Shown: piece after piece, positions 32,688 through 36,096 of the stretch
How positions within the stretch are numbered: position 1 is the first letter of the stretch
Layout: the number at the start of each line of letters is the position of its first letter
Assembly (NCBI RefSeq): GCF_001633105.1
Contig: NZ_LUKZ01000009.1
Span: forward strand, 1,265,639-1,301,734
Direction: 5' to 3'
DNA length: 36,096 nucleotides
DNA from: Acidovorax sp. GW101-3H11
Lineage (GTDB): Bacteria; Pseudomonadota; Gammaproteobacteria; Burkholderiales; Burkholderiaceae_C
The notes under the pieces: model-generated
What the model was told of the DNA's origin: nothing
Databases searched by the model: none
What the model saw: only the letters and a program-made list of their open reading frames with translations
Position numbers and translations under genes: made by a program

Positions 32688-34033
32688 ACACCGCGACCTC
32701 TTCCTCGACCACCACGACGATCACCCTGAACGAGGGCTTCTTTGCCCGCCGCAACTGGCTGGACTGGCTGTTTGCCGCCATCGTGACCGTGGGTGGTCTT
32801 TACGCGCTGCAGCGGTATGGCAGCTTCATGGACGGGTACGAAAAAGGCATCCTGATCGGCACCATCCCGTGCACGATCTGGCTGTGCTGGTTCTGGCGCC
32901 CGCTGCGGGTGCTGCTGCTCATCGTGGCGGCCGTGGCGCTGATGGCGATCGGGCTGTACCAGCAGGACGGGGCGGGCAGCCTGGCGCGGGCGGACACGGT
33001 GTTCGGCCTCAAGTATTTCCTCTCCAGCCAGTCGGCCATCCTGTGGATGAGCATGCTGTTTTTCATCAGCACGGCGTTCTACTGGATCGGCATGTTCTCA
33101 CGCGGCGAGGGCCGCACCATGGGCATGCTGGGCTCGCGCATTGCCTGGTTGGCGGTGGCCATGGCGCTCATCGGCACGCTGGTGCGCTGGTACGAGAGCT
33201 ACCTCATCGGCCCGGACATCGGCCACATCCCCGTGAGCAACCTGTACGAGGTGTTTGTGTTGTTCTGCTGGATGACGGCGGCGTTCTACCTCTACTACGA
33301 AGAGCAGTACGACACGCGCGCACTGGGCGGGTTTGTGATGCTGGTGGTGAGCGCGGCCGTGGGCTTCTTGCTCTGGTACACCGTGGTGCGCGAGGCGCAT
33401 GAAATCCAGCCCCTGGTGCCCGCCCTCAAGAGCTGGTGGATGAAGCTGCACGTGCCCGCCAACTTCATCGGCTACGGCACCTTTGCGCTGGCCGCCATGG
33501 TGGCCTTTGCCTACCTGATCAAACAACAGGCCACCGAAACCCGCTGGTACAAGCTGGCGCCGCTGTGGCTGCTGGGCGTGGTGCTGTGTTTCGAGCCCAT
33601 CGTCTTCCGCCAGGGCGCCACCGAGAACGGCGGCAGCTACTGGATGGTGTACTTCGGCATCTCCGCGCTCATCGTCGCGGGCATCCTGCTGGGCCGCAAG
33701 CGCATCGCGGCGCGCCTGCCGTCGTTCGAGATCCTGGACGACGTGATGTACAAGTCCATCGCCGTGGGCTTTGCGTTTTTCACCATTGCCACCGTGCTGG
33801 GCGCCCTGTGGGCGGCCGAGGCTTGGGGCGGCTACTGGAGCTGGGACCCGAAGGAGACCTGGGCGCTGATCGTCTGGCTCAACTACGCGGCCTGGCTGCA
33901 CATGCGGCTCATGAAGGGCCTGCGCGGCACGGTGTCGGCATGGTGGGCGCTGGTGGGGCTGGCGGTCACCACCTTCGCGTTCCTGGGGGTGAACATGTTC
34001 CTGAGCGGGCTGCACAGCTACGGCACGCTGTGA
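32684..34033 (+). CDS. ccsA: System II cytochrome c biogenesis protein CcsA (ResC)
   Basis: 449 residues with about eight or nine membrane helices. The haem-binding WWD-type motif is in AWGGYWSWDPKETWALIVWL. Flanking His residues (MKLHVPANFIGYG and AAWLHMRLMKG) are the expected haem ligands. It works with ResB as the haem exporter and ligase. Its start overlaps the resB stop (ATGA at 32684). The N-terminal ~130 residues form extra helices before the conserved core. This pair would mature the c4, and possibly the CxxCH sensor cyclase, in this window. Confidence 0.94.
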   Translation: MNTATSSSTTTTITLNEGFFARRNWLDWLFAAIVTVGGLYALQRYGSFMDGYEKGILIGTIPCTIWLCWFWRPLRVLLLIVAAVALMAIGLYQQDGAGSLARADTVFGLKYFLSSQSAILWMSMLFFISTAFYWIGMFSRGEGRTMGMLGSRIAWLAVAMALIGTLVRWYESYLIGPDIGHIPVSNLYEVFVLFCWMTAAFYLYYEEQYDTRALGGFVMLVVSAAVGFLLWYTVVREAHEIQPLVPALKSWWMKLHVPANFIGYGTFALAAMVAFAYLIKQQATETRWYKLAPLWLLGVVLCFEPIVFRQGATENGGSYWMVYFGISALIVAGILLGRKRIAARLPSFEILDDVMYKSIAVGFAFFTIATVLGALWAAEAWGGYWSWDPKETWALIVWLNYAAWLHMRLMKGLRGTVSAWWALVGLAVTTFAFLGVNMFLSGLHSYGTL

Positions 34034-34067
34034 TGGGTTGAAGGGATAGGGGCCCGGTCGGGCATCG

Positions 34068-34159
34068 GCGCAGGCGACGGCAACTATTGCGTCGTCGGTG
34101 TAACCTGCGCGGTCCAGGGAACGAACTAACAGTTGTGCGGCTCTACCGCTGCAGCTGTT
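34068..34159 (+). other. Two nested or adjacent hairpins in the ccsA-msrP gap
   Basis: GCGCAGG/CCTGCGC (34068-34074 and 34104-34110) closes an inner CGACG/CGTCG stem (34075-34079 and 34090-34094). A second hairpin pairs AACAG/CTGTT and GCGG/CCGC within 34128-34159. Both lie in the 154-bp gap before msrP, after the stop of ccsA. They could be a 5' leader structure of msrP; no T run suggests a terminator. Confidence 0.35.
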
Positions 34160-34187
34160 TCCACCAGACCACGACCGGAGCCTCCCC

Positions 34188-35192
<1,005 letters not shown>

Positions 35193-35285
35193 CCCCTGGC
35201 GACCGCCTGACGTTCTCTGGGCCCTGTCTTTTGCCCGGCCTTCCATGCGTGGAGGCCGCAGCATTCAGGACAGGCACCGATCCCC

Positions 35286-35939
35286 ATGCGCAAACTCCTG
35301 CTCCATCCCGCCACCAAACCCCTGGTGTTTGTGCTGTGCCTGCTGCCCCTGGTGTGGCTGGTGGTGGCCACTGCCACCAGCCAGCTGGGCGCCAACCCCG
35401 CAGAAGCCCTGATCCGCGCCACGGGCGACTGGACGCTGCGGGCGCTGTGCCTGGTGCTGGCCGTCACGCCGCTGCGTGTGCTCACGGCCACGCCGCAGCT
35501 GGCGCGGTTTCGGCGCATGCTGGGCTTGTTCGTGTTTTTCTATGGGCTGCTGCACCTGCTGAGCTACAGCTGGTTTGACATGGGCTTTGACCTGGCAGAC
35601 ATCCTGCGCGACATCGCCAAGCGGCCGTTCATCCTGGTCGGATCGCTGGCGCTGCTGCTGCTGGCGCTGCTGGCTGGCACCTCGTTCAACCGGGCCATCA
35701 AGGCGCTGGGGGGCAAGCGCTGGCAGGCGCTGCACCGCACGGTCTACGCGGTGGCGGGTTTGGGCATCCTGCACTTCTTCTGGATGCGTGCCGGGAAGAA
35801 CGATTTTGCCGAAGTGGCGCTGTACGCCGCCATCCTGGCGGCGCTGCTGGGCTGGCGTGCCTGGCACCGCTGGCGCAGGCCGCAACCTGTCTTGGCCACC
35901 ACCCAGCGCGGGCGTGGCACCCCAGCGGGTTTGCCTTAG
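35286..35939 (+). CDS. msrQ: Haem-binding membrane subunit MsrQ (YedZ)
   Basis: 217 residues with about six membrane helices. Conserved His residues for haem b are visible in FVFFYGLLHLLSYSW, RWQALHRTVYAVAG and LGILHFFWM. It passes electrons from the quinone pool or a flavin reductase to MsrP. The start ATG at 35286 is 93 bp after msrP, and the pair should be cotranscribed. The C-terminal tail is Arg/Pro-rich. An insertion sequence end begins about 10 bp after its stop codon, but the gene itself appears complete. Confidence 0.93.
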   Translation: MRKLLLHPATKPLVFVLCLLPLVWLVVATATSQLGANPAEALIRATGDWTLRALCLVLAVTPLRVLTATPQLARFRRMLGLFVFFYGLLHLLSYSWFDMGFDLADILRDIAKRPFILVGSLALLLLALLAGTSFNRAIKALGGKRWQALHRTVYAVAGLGILHFFWMRAGKNDFAEVALYAAILAALLGWRAWHRWRRPQPVLATTQRGRGTPAGLP

Positions 35940-35948
35940 CGCTGCGGA

Positions 35949-36096
35949 CAGGGCAATCGCATCTAAACCCTGATGCCCAGGACATGGGCCAGATAGCCCA
36001 CATCCCAGCCCGCTCGCTTGCGCTTGGCCTGCACCCCCACCTTCACCGAGGTGTCGCTCTTGAGCACCTGCAGCGCCATGCGCCGCAGCAGCGTCT
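35949..36096 (-). mobile_element. End of an ISAs1-like insertion sequence, runs off the window
   Basis: The boundary is inferred. From CAGGG (35949) the sequence CAGGGCAATCGCATCTAA looks like an ISAs1-family terminal inverted repeat, and the transposase stop codon lies only 14 bases inside it. The other end lies outside the window, so neither the second inverted repeat nor a target duplication can be checked here. Confidence 0.55.
35963..36096 (-). CDS. ISAs1-family transposase, C-terminal fragment
   Basis: Only the last 43 residues are in the window. They read with RRMALQVLKSDTSVK, then AKRKRAGWDVGYLAHVLG, the characteristic end of ISAs1-type DDE transposases (Arg-rich LLK...KRK.AGWD..YL). 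The DDE catalytic residues lie outside the window, so I cannot say whether the gene is intact. Confidence 0.65.
   Translation of the reverse strand, partial: TLLRRMALQVLKSDTSVKVGVQAKRKRAGWDVGYLAHVLGIRV

Overview
The window looks like a chromosomal segment of a GC-rich betaproteobacterium of the family Comamonadaceae, most like Acidovorax. The grounds are protein character, very strong GC3 bias, System II cytochrome c maturation (ResB/CcsA), and two types of intergenic repeat that I associate with this family from memory, unchecked. Gene density is normal. There are no rRNA or tRNA genes, no CRISPR array, no phage and no complete insertion sequence. Only the right edge enters a mobile element, an ISAs1-like transposase end.

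Layout. 1-2125: end of a small exported protein with a clear terminator, a pentapeptide-repeat protein, and a TetR/SMR efflux pair with a palindromic operator. 2324-4287: type-2 argC divergent from a LysR regulator. 4470-12828: a reductive pyrimidine (uracil/thymine) catabolic locus. It has a RutR-like repressor divergent from preT, preA, an NCS1 permease, dihydropyrimidinase and an M20-type beta-ureidopropionase, with two tandem RutR-like operators in the divergent promoter region and a 49-codon upstream ORF coupled to preT. 12925-16732: a methyl-accepting chemotaxis protein and a PAS-GGDEF-EAL protein. 16768-22565: NAD metabolism, with a bifunctional NadM-Nudix protein, nadE, pncB and a nicotinamidase-like hydrolase on the minus strand, divergent from an NrtR-like regulator. 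22729-24445: a membrane diguanylate cyclase with a periplasmic CxxCH domain, and a hemerythrin-domain protein. 24446-25999: metK, whose 3' region carries two tandem structured repeats and a strong terminator, and whose 5' leader can form a hairpin that hides the ribosome binding site. 26132-27858: two overlapping lipid A-type acyltransferases. 27965-29684: an alpha/beta hydrolase and the ribosome-assembly GTPase EngB/YsxC. 29757-34033: cytochrome c4 followed by resB and ccsA. 34188-35939: the periplasmic methionine sulfoxide repair pair msrP/msrQ. 35949-36096: IS end.

How the genes work together. The pyrimidine cluster is complete in gene content: uptake, reduction by PreTA, ring opening by dihydropyrimidinase, and decarbamoylation to a beta-amino acid. 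The NAD cluster recycles nicotinamide via nicotinate (PncA-like, PncB, NadE), with NadM-Nudix acting on the mononucleotide and dinucleotide and NrtR as probable regulator. The last third serves the cell envelope and redox balance.

I did not find a plainly new multi-gene system. The signals most worth a second look are non-coding: five full copies and one partial copy of a ~60-bp intergenic repeat that supply stop codons to three neighbouring genes, a duplicated structured element behind metK, the metK leader hairpin, and the operator pair plus leader ORF before preT.
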